Source: Helicobacter sp. MIT 00-7814
Lineage (GTDB): Bacteria > Campylobacterota > Campylobacteria > Campylobacterales > Helicobacteraceae
Direction of reading: 5' to 3'
Length of the DNA stretch: 51,597 bases
Assembly (NCBI RefSeq): GCF_003364115.1
Contig: NZ_NXLL01000014.1
Coordinates: forward strand, 1-51,597
In this document: piece by piece, positions 1 to 9,388 of the stretch
How positions within the stretch are numbered: position 1 is the stretch's first letter
Layout: every line of letters begins with the position of its first letter
Translations under genes and position numbers: made by a program
Notes under the pieces: model-generated
The model's input: only the letters and a program-made list of their open reading frames with translations
Told to the model about the DNA's origin: nothing
Database searches by the model: none

Positions 1-129
1 ACGAAAATTCCTTTTTATTTGGCTATCGCGTTGATTGAAATTTTTTAGAATCTATGAGATTTTCTAAATTTTTTAGGTAGAATTCCAAAATTTTAACAAA
101 ACTATCAAACCTAAAAAAGGGGCTGTTTA

Positions 130-1956
130 ATGAAAAAAGTTGCTATGAAAAATGCTTTGAAACTCACACTAACCGCAAGTCTTAGCCTAAGCGCGCTTAG
201 TGCGCTTGAGTTTGGCTCTATGGGGCAGGTTTCTACGAGTATCGGGGGTGCGGGCGTGGCGCTTAAGCAATCGGCTTGGGGCGTGTATTACAACCCTGCG
301 CTTTTGGCAGCTGATAGACGCTCAAAAGTGGGCTATAGCTTTGGCGCGCAGTTTAGAGAGCAAAATCTCTTAGAAGCGCTTACGATTGATTTTGATGAGC
401 TTTCAAGGATTGCAAGCACGCTTGATGAAAAGCTTTTGGGGAAAACAAGCGCGGGTGGTGCCATTGCAGGTGGCGCGATTTCCTATAAGCCAAATGGTGG
501 TAGCACGGTTACCGTTGATGGGATTTTAGGAGATGTGTTAGGGGATTTGCTAAAAGTAGAAAATGGTGGAACATTAGATGATAAAAAGCTTCAGGATTTT
601 GCAAAAGGTTTAGGTTGTGGAACTTGTGAAAATAAAACAGGTATAGACACAATAGCTAAAGAACTAAAAGAGCAAATAGAAAAAGATAATAAAATAGGAG
701 AGACACTTCAAAATAAACTCGCAGGTGCTGCAGGGAAAAAGTCACCACTTTTAGCAGAAATTGTCAAAAACATTGATCCAAAAAATATCGGAGGCTTAAT
801 CTCTGGTGCGCTTAATGGACAAACGCCAAATATGGAGGAGATACTTTCTCAAGTTGGGGAAATCACTTTGCCTCGTGGGGCGGATTCTGATATTGACAAA
901 CTTATTGATTCTTTTAATGTTTTAAACAACACTTTGCAAAGCAATGATCTTGTCCTAAGCTCGCAAAATGGCATAGTCGTGCAAGTAGGTGGCAGACCGC
1001 GCACGAAAAAAATTGAAGCTGATGGCATAGGTGAGCTAAGCGTGCAAGAGATAGATTCTGGGCGCGGGGCGGTGGCTGTGGCGATTTTGCCCCAAATATT
1101 TGCAGGTGTATCGGCAAACCTTGATCCTACGCATAGCAAGCTCATTGTCGAGGCTGGCGGAAAATATATTCAAGCAGACATTACAGGAAATGGCGTTGGT
1201 TTGAGTATTTTAACAGACAAAACAGGCGGACTTACCGCACAACAGCAATTTAAAAACTCCTCAATTATGAGTCCTAATGCAAAGCATGAGCTTAACGCAA
1301 CTACACTTGCGCTTATCGAAGTGCCGGTGGGCTATGGGCATACATTTTTCACCCGCGCTGGAGATGTGCATATAGGTGGCGCGGTGAAGTTTATGCAGGC
1401 TTTTGGCTACCGCCTTGCTGAAACGCTCAATTTTGAAAATGCCGAAATTTCTATGCCTTCAACTACTGATATGATTTCCCAGCAAACTTTTGCGGTGGAT
1501 TTAGGGCTACTTTATACACCATTTTTTGCCAAAAAGCTAAACCTCGGGCTTGTCGCAAAGAATCTCAACGCCCCACATATTAAGATGAATACAGGTTCTG
1601 ACATTATCCTTAATCGTCAGTTGCGCGCAGGTGTAAGCTATGAGCTTTTAGACTTCCTTACAATCGCGGCGGATTATGATATCTTGCCAAACAACACGCT
1701 AAGTGTGGTAAATAAACAAAGCCAAATGCTTGGTGGCGGGATTATCGCGGACTTTAAATATGTGGATTTCCGCCTTGGTGCGATGAAAGATATGAAAAGC
1801 AAGGCAGGTGAAGGCGCAATCCTCACAGGCGGTGTGAATGCGTTTGGATTCCTAGATATCGCGTTTCAATATGGACTTGGCGAAAATGTCACGCTCTATG
1901 GCTTTAATGTCTCAAATTATATGGCAATCAAAGTCGGTGGGCAGTTTAGCTGGTAA
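130..1956 (+). CDS. TraF-like (FadL-fold) outer membrane protein
   Basis: Predicted outer membrane beta-barrel of the TraF_2/FadL-like group that is common in Campylobacterota; the transported substrate is unknown. A signal peptide covers about residues 1-25. It is followed by the typical N-terminal motif with GQVSTSIGGAGVA and YYNPALLAA (about 31-57). The C-terminal third alternates in beta-strand fashion and ends in an aromatic residue (FSW). At 608 residues it is long, because a charged Lys/Glu/Asn-rich insert with a CGTC motif lies at about 140-235. The DNA of that insert (about 550-806) has no GCGC, unlike its surroundings. The start has an AAAAAAGGGG ribosome site about 8 bases upstream. 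The helicase gene follows after 10 bases. Family assignment is good; function is not known. Confidence 0.72.
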   Translation: MKKVAMKNALKLTLTASLSLSALSALEFGSMGQVSTSIGGAGVALKQSAWGVYYNPALLAADRRSKVGYSFGAQFREQNLLEALTIDFDELSRIASTLDEKLLGKTSAGGAIAGGAISYKPNGGSTVTVDGILGDVLGDLLKVENGGTLDDKKLQDFAKGLGCGTCENKTGIDTIAKELKEQIEKDNKIGETLQNKLAGAAGKKSPLLAEIVKNIDPKNIGGLISGALNGQTPNMEEILSQVGEITLPRGADSDIDKLIDSFNVLNNTLQSNDLVLSSQNGIVVQVGGRPRTKKIEADGIGELSVQEIDSGRGAVAVAILPQIFAGVSANLDPTHSKLIVEAGGKYIQADITGNGVGLSILTDKTGGLTAQQQFKNSSIMSPNAKHELNATTLALIEVPVGYGHTFFTRAGDVHIGGAVKFMQAFGYRLAETLNFENAEISMPSTTDMISQQTFAVDLGLLYTPFFAKKLNLGLVAKNLNAPHIKMNTGSDIILNRQLRAGVSYELLDFLTIAADYDILPNNTLSVVNKQSQMLGGGIIADFKYVDFRLGAMKDMKSKAGEGAILTGGVNAFGFLDIAFQYGLGENVTLYGFNVSNYMAIKVGGQFSW

Positions 1957-1966
1957 TTTTGCTTGA

Positions 1967-3814
1967 ATGCACGCGCGCGCCCTAATCCACTCTGCGCTTA
2001 GCTATTATGAATATTTGAGCGCGCATAATTTAGGCTTAGATTCTGTGCGGATTGTGCGCTATGAGTTTAAAGATGAAATTTTAAGTCTGCAACTTGGCAA
2101 GCGCCTTTTCTCCCAAGATGGCTTAATGCTCGAGCTTGCGCCAAAGGAAGTCTTTGAGCTAGGCGCAAGCGCGGATTTAGAATACAATGAAGATTCTTTA
2201 CTTTTAAAAATCGCGCCAAATTTTGAACTCCTAAGCGCCCTCCAAAAGCACCTAAAGCAAAAGGGCGCGAGCCTTAGCCTTTATAGCGATTTAAAATTCC
2301 TTGTGAAAAATGTCGCAAATTATTATGAAAAAAATAAAGATTCTCTGCAACTTCCCACAAAAACGCCACTAAAATATGATGAGCAGATTCCAAATTATCT
2401 CAATAACGAGCAAAAGCGCGCGATTGAGATGATTTTCAACCACCCGCTAAGCTATGTGTGGGGACCTCCGGGCAGTGGCAAAACGCAAGTCGTGCTTTTT
2501 GAAGCGCTGTATTTTTATGCCAAAAAAGGTGTAAAAACCTGCGTGCTAGCCCCGACAAATTCCGCGCTAGAGCAGATTTTTACCACACTTTTAGAGCATT
2601 TTAAGAAAATGGATTTTGAACTACATAATCTCTTGCGCTTAGGACTGCCAACGCAACGCTTTTTGAGCTTGTATCCGGAATGTTGCGATAGCAATGCGAT
2701 TAAAAAAACTCAAGCCTCGCTTTTTAGTCAGCCTGTAAGCCTTAAAACGCGCTTGAAAGACGCGCTTATTATCGGAATGACGCTTGATGGATTCATTAAG
2801 CGCGCGGAAAATTTAGAGATAGAATTTGCGCATTATTTTTTAGATGAATGCGCCTTTGCCCCGCTGGCGAAGGCTTGCGCGCTGTGTGTGGGAAATGTGC
2901 CAATCACGCTTTTTGGCGATCATAAGCAGTTAATGCCAATTTGTGAAATGCCCGCAAATGAGCTAAGGGCGCGCCCGGAAGTGAATTTATGGAATCTATC
3001 CGCGCTTTTTATGGAGGAGCTTTTTAACGCGAAAGATTTGCAAGAGGGCGCAGAGCGCAACTTTAAATCTAGCGCGCTAAATATACAAAATGAGGCGCAA
3101 GAAAACGATACACAAGAAAACAACATGCAAGAAAATGCGGGCTTTGAATCTAGCAAAAATTTTAAATCTGACTTTGAATCTAGCCTTGAAACTAGCGCGC
3201 CTTTTAGCTATTTTGAGGCTTTGAGCTTAAAGCAACCAACGCAAAATCCGCAACTTTCCCACATTGCAAGCCTAAACTTCACCCACCGCTATGGTGATAA
3301 TCTCGCGCGCTTGCTAGATTCTTACATTTATCATAATGGCTTGCGCGGGCAGGAACGCGTTATGGGGATTTACTGCATTGATAGCGGGCGCAAGAGTGAG
3401 GCGGATAGCAACTTTAGCGCTAATGAGGTGCGCGCCACGCAGATTCTCTATCAGCATTTATTGCGACGCGCAAAGGATTTCAAAAACGCGCAAACGCCCT
3501 TGCAAGATACTTTCGCGGTTATCACGCCATTTGTCAAGCAACGCAAGGAATTGCAACGACATTTAGGAAGCCTAGAAGTGCTTACAATCCATGGCTCGCA
3601 AGGCAGGGAGTGGGATAATGTGATTTTTTCGCCGGTGAGCCTGCACTACTATCTTACAGATTCTAAGCAGACAAATGCGCTCTATGGGCTTAATGTCGCC
3701 ATTAGTCGGATTAAAAAAAATCTTTTTATTGTGTGCGATTTGAGCTTTTGGCAAAGTCAGCCAAATCAGTTTTTGCACAAGCTTCTTTCTCAAGCCACGC
3801 TTATAAAGTTTTAA
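1967..3814 (+). CDS. Superfamily 1 (Upf1/DNA2-like) helicase
   Basis: ATP-dependent DNA or RNA helicase of the Upf1/DNA2-like SF1 group. Motifs are in the expected order: Walker A GPPGSGKTQ (about residue 166), motif Ia APTNSALEQ, motif II FLDECAFAP (a DExx variant), motif III FGDHKQLMP, then motif V/VI-like TIHGSQGREWDNV and NVAISRIKKNLF near the C terminus. Residues about 350-410 are a low-complexity Glu/Asn/Ser-rich linker that probably lies between the two RecA-like folds and is not part of the catalytic core. The ribosome site is weak, and the gene may be translated by coupling to the TraF-like gene 10 bases upstream. Its 3' end overlaps the convergent PLP-enzyme gene by 14 bases. The substrate is unknown. 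Confidence 0.75.
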   Translation: MHARALIHSALSYYEYLSAHNLGLDSVRIVRYEFKDEILSLQLGKRLFSQDGLMLELAPKEVFELGASADLEYNEDSLLLKIAPNFELLSALQKHLKQKGASLSLYSDLKFLVKNVANYYEKNKDSLQLPTKTPLKYDEQIPNYLNNEQKRAIEMIFNHPLSYVWGPPGSGKTQVVLFEALYFYAKKGVKTCVLAPTNSALEQIFTTLLEHFKKMDFELHNLLRLGLPTQRFLSLYPECCDSNAIKKTQASLFSQPVSLKTRLKDALIIGMTLDGFIKRAENLEIEFAHYFLDECAFAPLAKACALCVGNVPITLFGDHKQLMPICEMPANELRARPEVNLWNLSALFMEELFNAKDLQEGAERNFKSSALNIQNEAQENDTQENNMQENAGFESSKNFKSDFESSLETSAPFSYFEALSLKQPTQNPQLSHIASLNFTHRYGDNLARLLDSYIYHNGLRGQERVMGIYCIDSGRKSEADSNFSANEVRATQILYQHLLRRAKDFKNAQTPLQDTFAVITPFVKQRKELQRHLGSLEVLTIHGSQGREWDNVIFSPVSLHYYLTDSKQTNALYGLNVAISRIKKNLFIVCDLSFWQSQPNQFLHKLLSQATLIKF

Positions 3815-4700
3815 ATTTCCTTTGAAAGCGCGGAATCTGCGTGAGATTCCCCAAAAGTCCCCCGCTGTGGATAAAAATCCATTCTTTCTCTAACTCATTT
3901 TGTGTAAAAAATTGAGAATCTAGCGCGTTTTTAAGCGCATAAAGTGCGGGGCAATCATAAAGCAAATCAAACTCGATTCCTTTCCTAAGCAAGGCGCGAT
4001 ACATTTCCCACACTTCTTTTTTGAGCGCGCCAAAGGCGAAGTTTGTATGAAGTGTTTTTGCAAAATTTTTTTCAAAGCCTTCAATTTTGGCGCATAAAAT
4101 TGGCACAATTTGCATGTTATATTTTAGCTCCTTTGCCACTTGCGCTAGCGCTAGCGCACTTACACCGCTTCCTGTGGCGCAAAATACAAGCGCTTCTTTT
4201 GTGGAAAAATTTTTTTGTATAAAGTCCCAAATTTCCTTGCATTGCGTTATTGTGCCTTCTTTTGCTAGCTCTAAATCCCCACCTTGTGGGATAAAATACT
4301 TTTCTTTAAAAGACAGAGTTTTGAAATGCGCTAATGCTTTGTTTTTAAGCTCCAGCGCATTTGTGCCAGAATCTGCAAAGATAAATTCCGCGCCAAACTC
4401 GCGCGCAAGGGCAAAATTCCCGTTTTTGTTTTCGCGCAAAAATTGCGATGGTGTGGGCGTAACATAAATAAAGCGCTTTTTTTGGGCATGTGTAAGCGCG
4501 CTTAGCGCAAGCATGGCATTTGATTGGTTCCCACCATAGCTAAGAAAAATTTTATTTGGATTATGCAAAAGGGCGTAGAATTTGCGCGCTTTGTTGCCAT
4601 TGAAATGCTCGCTCACGCCCTCAATGCGCGCCAAATCATCGCGCTTCACCCAAAGCTTTTTACCAAAAAAGTTTAGCTCTTGCGTGGGCGTTACGCACAT
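3801..4700 (-). CDS. PLP-dependent ACC deaminase / D-cysteine desulfhydrase-like enzyme
   Basis: Fold-type II pyridoxal-phosphate enzyme related to 1-aminocyclopropane-1-carboxylate deaminase and D-cysteine desulfhydrase. The N terminus has VKRDDLARIEG and FNGNKARKF, where the Lys of NKARK is the expected PLP Schiff-base residue. This is followed by SYGGNQSNAM, which matches the SxGGxQSN substrate/PLP loop. A glycine-rich phosphate-binding loop is seen as CATGSGVSAL (about residue 180). The length, 299 residues, is slightly short for the family (about 330). The gene abuts the stop of mnmE, so it is probably the last gene of the minus-strand transcript. True ACC deaminase activity is unlikely to be readable from sequence alone; a D-amino-acid or sulfur-compound lyase is equally possible. 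Confidence 0.75.
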   Translation of the reverse strand: MCVTPTQELNFFGKKLWVKRDDLARIEGVSEHFNGNKARKFYALLHNPNKIFLSYGGNQSNAMLALSALTHAQKKRFIYVTPTPSQFLRENKNGNFALAREFGAEFIFADSGTNALELKNKALAHFKTLSFKEKYFIPQGGDLELAKEGTITQCKEIWDFIQKNFSTKEALVFCATGSGVSALALAQVAKELKYNMQIVPILCAKIEGFEKNFAKTLHTNFAFGALKKEVWEMYRALLRKGIEFDLLYDCPALYALKNALDSQFFTQNELEKEWIFIHSGGLLGNLTQIPRFQRKFKTL

Positions 4701-6251
4701 CTATTTTCCCAAACAAAAGGTGCTAAAAAGCTTGTCAAGCAATTCGGAATGCTCAAATGGGTGCGTAATCGCGCTTAGGCAAGCGATACACTCATTAATA
4801 TGAAAGGAAAAAAGCTCTAGCTCGCTAGATTCTAACTTTTGGCGCGCGAGATTTAAGGCACTAAGCGCATTTTGCACGCATTCAAGCTGGAATTTTGAAG
4901 TAAGCAAAAAATCGCCCTGATATTCTTGCGTGGCAAAAAAATCCTCCAAAACCTTGAATATTTGTTGTGGATTAAGCTCGCTAAACTCCTGCATTTTGCC
5001 ATGTGTGGTGGAAATAGAAAGTGGCTTTTTGCAAAGTGCATAAGGCGCGCGCAAAAAATCCTCAATATATAAAAAATCCTTAGAATCTAGCGCGCAGGGC
5101 ATATCGGCTTTATTTAGCACAAGCAAAATATGCGCGTTGTTTGGGTTGTTTTTCAGCAAATCAAAAAGCGCGAAATCCTCAGAATCTAGCGCGCGTGAGC
5201 TATCAAAAAGCGCAAGGATAAGATTTGCCTGTTCAAGGGATTTTTTCGCGCGTTCAATCCCGATACGCTCAATCGTATCGCCACAATCGCGAATGCCCGC
5301 TGTGTCAATCAGACGCACGATATTGCCCGCTATATGCAAGCTCTCCTCGATACTATCGCGCGTCGTGCCGGCAATGGGCGAAGTGATGGCGCGATCATAG
5401 GCTAAAAGCGCGTTAAGTAGCGAGCTTTTGCCGACATTTGGCTTGCCGACAATGCAGATTTTAAAGCCCTCGATCATGCCTTGCCTATGCAGGGAATCTT
5501 CATACAAAACGCGTAATTTATGCGCGAGATTCTCTAACTTTTGGCGCATTGCATCGCTTGTGTCAGAATCCATTTCCTCGCTGTAGTCAATGTTTGCCTC
5601 GCTGTAGGCTAAAAGCTCGATGAGCTTGTCCCTGCACTCATGCACGAAATTGCTAAGCTCGCCCCTTAATTGTCGCAGTAAAATCTCATTTGCGCCCACA
5701 GATTGAGAATTGATTAACCCAGCTACTGCCTGCACTTGCGCCAAATCAAGGCGTCCATTTAAAAATGCCCTTTTACTAAATTCCCCCGCACTTGCAGGCT
5801 TTGCACCAAGTGCAAGTAGAGAATCCACCACCGCGCGCGCAATCACCGCCCCGCCATGGCAGTGAATCTCGCAAATATCTTCCCCGCTGTAGCTATGCGG
5901 GGCTTTAAAATACAGCAAAATCGCTTCATCAAGCATTGCGCCTTTATCATTATATATCGCGCTTAGCGTGGCGTGGCGTGGGGCGAGGGATTTACGCTTG
6001 CTAAGAGAAAGGGTAAAATCTAGGGCTTTTTCCCCGCTTAGGCGCACGATACAAATCGCGCCAACGCCAAGAGGCGTGGAGATTCCAACAATTGTGGAGG
6101 GTGTTTGCGTTGAAAGTGTTTGTATTAAGGGCGCTTGCGTGGGGGATTCTTGAGATTCTTGAGATACTTGAGACGCTTGAGACGCGGAAAATGCGGGGGA
6201 ATTAGAAGCGTCTGAAGTCATTGATGATGATGTATTTTTCGCCATTTTCAT
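4701..6251 (-). CDS. mnmE: tRNA modification GTPase MnmE
   Basis: MnmE (TrmE/ThdF) works with MnmG to install the carboxymethylaminomethyl group on wobble U34 of some tRNAs. It has an N-terminal formyl-THF-binding domain from about residue 53 (GISTPLGVGAICIVRLSG), a helical domain, then an inserted G domain with G1 GKPNVGKSS, G2 AGTTRDS, G3 DTAG and G4 NKAD. It ends in FCLGK, the catalytic CxGK motif. The first 50 residues are a Ser/Gln/Thr-rich extension not typical of the family. They include the 50-base overlap with the end of the upstream jag-like gene. Later starts at residue 3 (6245) or 11 (6221) are possible, and none has a clear ribosome site. Confidence 0.95.
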   Translation of the reverse strand: MKMAKNTSSSMTSDASNSPAFSASQASQVSQESQESPTQAPLIQTLSTQTPSTIVGISTPLGVGAICIVRLSGEKALDFTLSLSKRKSLAPRHATLSAIYNDKGAMLDEAILLYFKAPHSYSGEDICEIHCHGGAVIARAVVDSLLALGAKPASAGEFSKRAFLNGRLDLAQVQAVAGLINSQSVGANEILLRQLRGELSNFVHECRDKLIELLAYSEANIDYSEEMDSDTSDAMRQKLENLAHKLRVLYEDSLHRQGMIEGFKICIVGKPNVGKSSLLNALLAYDRAITSPIAGTTRDSIEESLHIAGNIVRLIDTAGIRDCGDTIERIGIERAKKSLEQANLILALFDSSRALDSEDFALFDLLKNNPNNAHILLVLNKADMPCALDSKDFLYIEDFLRAPYALCKKPLSISTTHGKMQEFSELNPQQIFKVLEDFFATQEYQGDFLLTSKFQLECVQNALSALNLARQKLESSELELFSFHINECIACLSAITHPFEHSELLDKLFSTFCLGK

Positions 6252-7191
6252 TTAAGCGGAAAGAGACATATTTTTGCGGGAAGGCTTCGCGGAGCTTGCT
6301 TAGGGCGATGTAGGCTAGGATTCCATCAAGGGGCTTTGTTTGAGCTTTTGCGTTTTCCTCGACCATTTTAATCACACCTTGCAAGTAGCAATCCATCATC
6401 TGCTCTTGATTTGCGAGGAATTCCGCAACCTCAAGGCGAATGGTGAAATCATATTTTGGATTAATCCAATTAAACAGCAGATACAAAAGCGCCTTGTAGC
6501 GATAGCCCTTTTCCCCGATAAGCAGCGCGCAGTCCGCACCATCGATTTTGATAAAAAGAAGATTATTTTCTAAAAGCTTCACTTCCACAAAGTCCAAATC
6601 AAAAGGCAGGCAGGCTAAAAGCTCTTTTAAATCAGATTCTATTTCTTTAAGAATCTGCTCTTTGGCTTGTGGATTAAAGCTCTGCGTATGTGGCTTTGAG
6701 CTGTAAGGCTTTGGCGTTTTGGAGTTAGATTCTGTTGCGTAGTCTGGGGCATAAGAGGTGGATTTGTAGGGCTTTTTAGATTCTTTTTCAAAGCTTGCAA
6801 ATTCAAAGTTTTTTGAGCCCCAGATTCCATCATCATTTGAATCTTGATTTAAGTCCTGATTTAAGTCTTGGTTAGAATCTAAATCTTGGCAAGATTCTGC
6901 ATTTGCTTCAAAAGATTCTTGTGGCTCTTGTTTTGAAAAGTCTTTGTGTGAAAATTCTTTTTTTGCTTGTCGCTCAAATGGCTTAGATTCTGCGTTGGTA
7001 TGTGAGTTTTGATATTTTTTATTATCTTTTTTAGAATCCACGATGATGATTGCGTCCTTGCGCCCGATCCCTAAAAAGCCTGCGCTTGGATTTTGAGCGA
7101 TTTCATATTCTAAATCCACAACTGAACATCTAAATTCTTCTGATGCCTTAAGCAGGGCTTCTTGAAGAGTTTTTGCAGTAATTTTCTTCAT
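6202..7191 (-). CDS. jag: Jag/KhpB-like RNA-binding protein (Jag-N, KH, R3H)
   Basis: Homologue of Jag (SpoIIIJ-associated, KhpB/EloR), an RNA-binding protein usually encoded next to yidC. A Jag_N domain is seen at residues 1-50 (AGFLGIGRKDAIIIV). The C-terminal half carries a KH-type fold with LLIGEKGYRYKAL and an R3H-like tail (LREAFPQKYVSFRLNENGEKY). Between them lies an acidic low-complexity linker of about 120 residues with short tandem NQDLNQDLNQDS units. The start has an AGGA ribosome site. The gene sits 9 bases after yidC and overlaps mnmE, which fits one transcript rpmH-rnpA-yidD-yidC-jag-mnmE. Confidence 0.88.
   Translation of the reverse strand: MKKITAKTLQEALLKASEEFRCSVVDLEYEIAQNPSAGFLGIGRKDAIIIVDSKKDNKKYQNSHTNAESKPFERQAKKEFSHKDFSKQEPQESFEANAESCQDLDSNQDLNQDLNQDSNDDGIWGSKNFEFASFEKESKKPYKSTSYAPDYATESNSKTPKPYSSKPHTQSFNPQAKEQILKEIESDLKELLACLPFDLDFVEVKLLENNLLFIKIDGADCALLIGEKGYRYKALLYLLFNWINPKYDFTIRLEVAEFLANQEQMMDCYLQGVIKMVEENAKAQTKPLDGILAYIALSKLREAFPQKYVSFRLNENGEKYIIINDFRRF
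6838..6890. repeat. Short tandem repeat in the jag linker
   Basis: Three to four imperfect copies of a unit close to CTTGATTTAAGTC, encoding (on the minus strand) the repeated NQDL/NQDS units of the Jag linker. Replication slippage by whole units would keep the frame, so linker length may vary between strains. Confidence 0.6.
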
Positions 7192-7200
7192 AAAAATCCT

Positions 7201-8937
7201 TTATTTTTTCTCATGTTTTGTAATTTTTTGCTTTTCATGCGCGGCGATTTCTTGCTCTTTTTTGCGCTTTAGAAGGGAATTGATAAAAAGTTGCTGGAGG
7301 ATTGAGAAAATATTATTTATCGTCCAATACAGCACAAGCCCCGCTGGGAATGGGAAAATGATAAAAAACACCATAAAAAACCATGGCAACATTTTAAAGA
7401 TTTTTTCCTGCATAGGATCGTTGAAATTTGAAGGTGTGAGGCGCTGGGACACATACATACTAAGCCCCATCAGCACAGGCAACACAAAATAAGGATCGAT
7501 AGCCGAAAGGTCATCAATCCACAAAATCCACTCGGAATTTTTCAGCTCGATAGCATTATAAAGCACGCGATAAATCGCAAAAAACACCGGAATCTGCAAA
7601 AGCAGTGGCAGACAGCCACCAAGCGGATTTGCGCCGTGTTTTTTATACAGCTCCATCATATGCATTTGCATTTTTTGTGGATCGCCTTTATAGCGCGTTT
7701 GTATCTCTTTCATCTTAGGCGCGATATCTTTGAGCTTTTGCATTGATACCATACCTTTGAAAGTGAGCGGGAAAAGTAAGATTCTCACCACCAAAGTAAG
7801 TAAAACAATCGCCCAACCCCAATTCCCGCAAAAGTCATGCAAATAGCTTAGCAACCAAAACACAGGGCGCGCAAAGAAAGTGATAATGCCATATTCAATC
7901 ACATCAGTTAGCACAGGATTAATGGCATTTAAAGTCTTATGATCCTTTGGTCCGATATAGCCATCAAACTGCGCGCTCCCGCCTTTGATATACACAAAAG
8001 GCTGTGGATTGCCCGCGTAATCGCCATTTAAGCGCACATAAAAGCTTCCCTCTTTTGGGAAAAGTAAGCTTGTGTAATACCTATCCACACTCGCCACAAA
8101 GAGGCTTTGTGCGAAATCTAGCCTTTTCTTGCTATCCTTATCCTCGATTTTTTCAATCGTCCCTTCACTTGTTTTGAGCAGCACGCCTCTAAATGCGTAA
8201 GTATCGTTATCTCCGCTTGGGCGCATACCATTGCTTAAAAAGTAGCTAAGATTTGGATTGCTTAAATTTATCTCAATATTATAGGTGAGATTTGGGTGAA
8301 AAGTAAGTTTTTTTGTAACCTGCACTTCACCTAAATTTTGCGTGAAAACTAGCGCTTGCGAGCCATCTTCTAGCGTTGTATTTGATTGCAAAATATAAGG
8401 CGTGTTGAGCGTTTTTTTATCAAGCTCTTGATCGCTAAAGCGCAATTCAAGTGGCTTTAGCTCAATATCACCAAAAAGCGGAAGTTTATCAATATGCGCT
8501 TTTTGCGAGCTTTTTAGTCCGATGAGTTTGCCAAGAATGCTAAAAAGGCTCTCTTGCTCATCATGGGTGAATTTTTTGTCCTTTAGATACACTTGCGCGA
8601 TGCGTCCTAGCGCGTCAATCTCTACCTCAAAGCTTTCATTCCCAAAGGTAGCAATAAGCGAGCTTCTTAATGGCGTACTTTGGGTGGGATCTAGCGTGCC
8701 TTGCGCGTTTGTGTTATTTGCATTAAGCGCGCTTGCATTTGGCGTTTGGGGATCGCTTAGCGCATTTGCTGTTAAATCTTTTGGCGCGCTTGTGTTTGCG
8801 GGAGCTTGCGTTTGGGGCTTTTGCGGGAAAAGATAACTATAGAGCGCAAAAAATCCAATGCTTATAGCAATAATAAGCAAAATGCGCCCAAGCCCGGTAT
8901 TGTCGTTGTTATGCTGGTTAGGATTAGGATAATGCAT
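7201..8937 (-). CDS. yidC: Membrane protein insertase YidC
   Basis: YidC inserts and folds inner membrane proteins, alone or with SecYEG. One N-terminal transmembrane helix (about residues 17-35) is followed by a Pro/Ala/Asn/Thr-rich linker. Next come the large periplasmic beta domain (about 85-330) and the conserved OxaI core with five helices: [21 protein letters not shown], the cytoplasmic hairpin [20 protein letters not shown], and the [18 protein letters not shown] segment. In the core the Arg of [12 protein letters not shown] is the hydrophilic-groove residue. The C-terminal tail is rich in Lys, typical for ribosome contact. Length (578) is normal for a Gram-negative YidC. The ribosome site AAAAGG is weak to moderate. 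Confidence 0.97.
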   Translation of the reverse strand: MHYPNPNQHNNDNTGLGRILLIIAISIGFFALYSYLFPQKPQTQAPANTSAPKDLTANALSDPQTPNASALNANNTNAQGTLDPTQSTPLRSSLIATFGNESFEVEIDALGRIAQVYLKDKKFTHDEQESLFSILGKLIGLKSSQKAHIDKLPLFGDIELKPLELRFSDQELDKKTLNTPYILQSNTTLEDGSQALVFTQNLGEVQVTKKLTFHPNLTYNIEINLSNPNLSYFLSNGMRPSGDNDTYAFRGVLLKTSEGTIEKIEDKDSKKRLDFAQSLFVASVDRYYTSLLFPKEGSFYVRLNGDYAGNPQPFVYIKGGSAQFDGYIGPKDHKTLNAINPVLTDVIEYGIITFFARPVFWLLSYLHDFCGNWGWAIVLLTLVVRILLFPLTFKGMVSMQKLKDIAPKMKEIQTRYKGDPQKMQMHMMELYKKHGANPLGGCLPLLLQIPVFFAIYRVLYNAIELKNSEWILWIDDLSAIDPYFVLPVLMGLSMYVSQRLTPSNFNDPMQEKIFKMLPWFFMVFFIIFPFPAGLVLYWTINNIFSILQQLFINSLLKRKKEQEIAAHEKQKITKHEKK

Positions 8938-8952
8938 CGAAATGAAACCTTT

Positions 8953-9387
8953 TTAGAGTGATTTAATAATGTAAAACAAACTTTTTTGCGTTTGGTTTAA
9001 GCGCAAAATTGTAGCCAAAAATGGGGGATTTTGATAGGGGAGAAGCCAATATTTTGGCGTTTTTTGTGGGAAATGTTGCGGAAATTTTACATTTATGCGT
9101 AGTTTTAAAATCGGATAATCAATCCCGCCACAATGAAGTGGATTGCAAGAAAAGATTCTATAAACAATGCGCGGAAGTGCCTGAAATGGGGCGTTAAAAT
9201 CCAAAAGCCAGAGCGCATAATTTGAACAGCTCGGATAGAATCTGCACTTCCTGCCTAAAAACAGCGAAAAAGTTTTTTGATAAAAAATAATAAGGATTTT
9301 TAGCGCGTGTGAAAAAATCTTGCAAAAAAGCATAAAGTTTGCGCGCATGTAAAAATAGATTTTAAAAAAGATTCTAAAAGCGCACAT
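8953..9387 (-). CDS. yidD: Membrane protein insertion efficiency factor YidD
   Basis: Small membrane-associated protein that assists YidC-dependent insertion. The diagnostic core is present: LIIFYQKTFS, then RKCRFYPSCSNYAL with its two Cys, and the FSCNPLHCGGIDY motif. The first 18 residues before MLFCK (Met19, 9333) are probably not part of the native protein; Met14 at 9348 is another option. The long start begins one base after the rnpA stop, so coupling is possible. The basic C-terminal tail after GIDYP is longer than in most YidD proteins. Confidence 0.9.
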   Translation of the reverse strand: MCAFRIFFKIYFYMRANFMLFCKIFSHALKILIIFYQKTFSLFLGRKCRFYPSCSNYALWLLDFNAPFQALPRIVYRIFSCNPLHCGGIDYPILKLRINVKFPQHFPQKTPKYWLLPYQNPPFLATILRLNQTQKSLFYIIKSL

Positions 9388-9388
9388 T

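Noticed and set aside
40..129. Promoter of the TraF-like gene
   Set aside because: The region is AT-rich with several weak TA-rich hexamers; none stands out as a -10.
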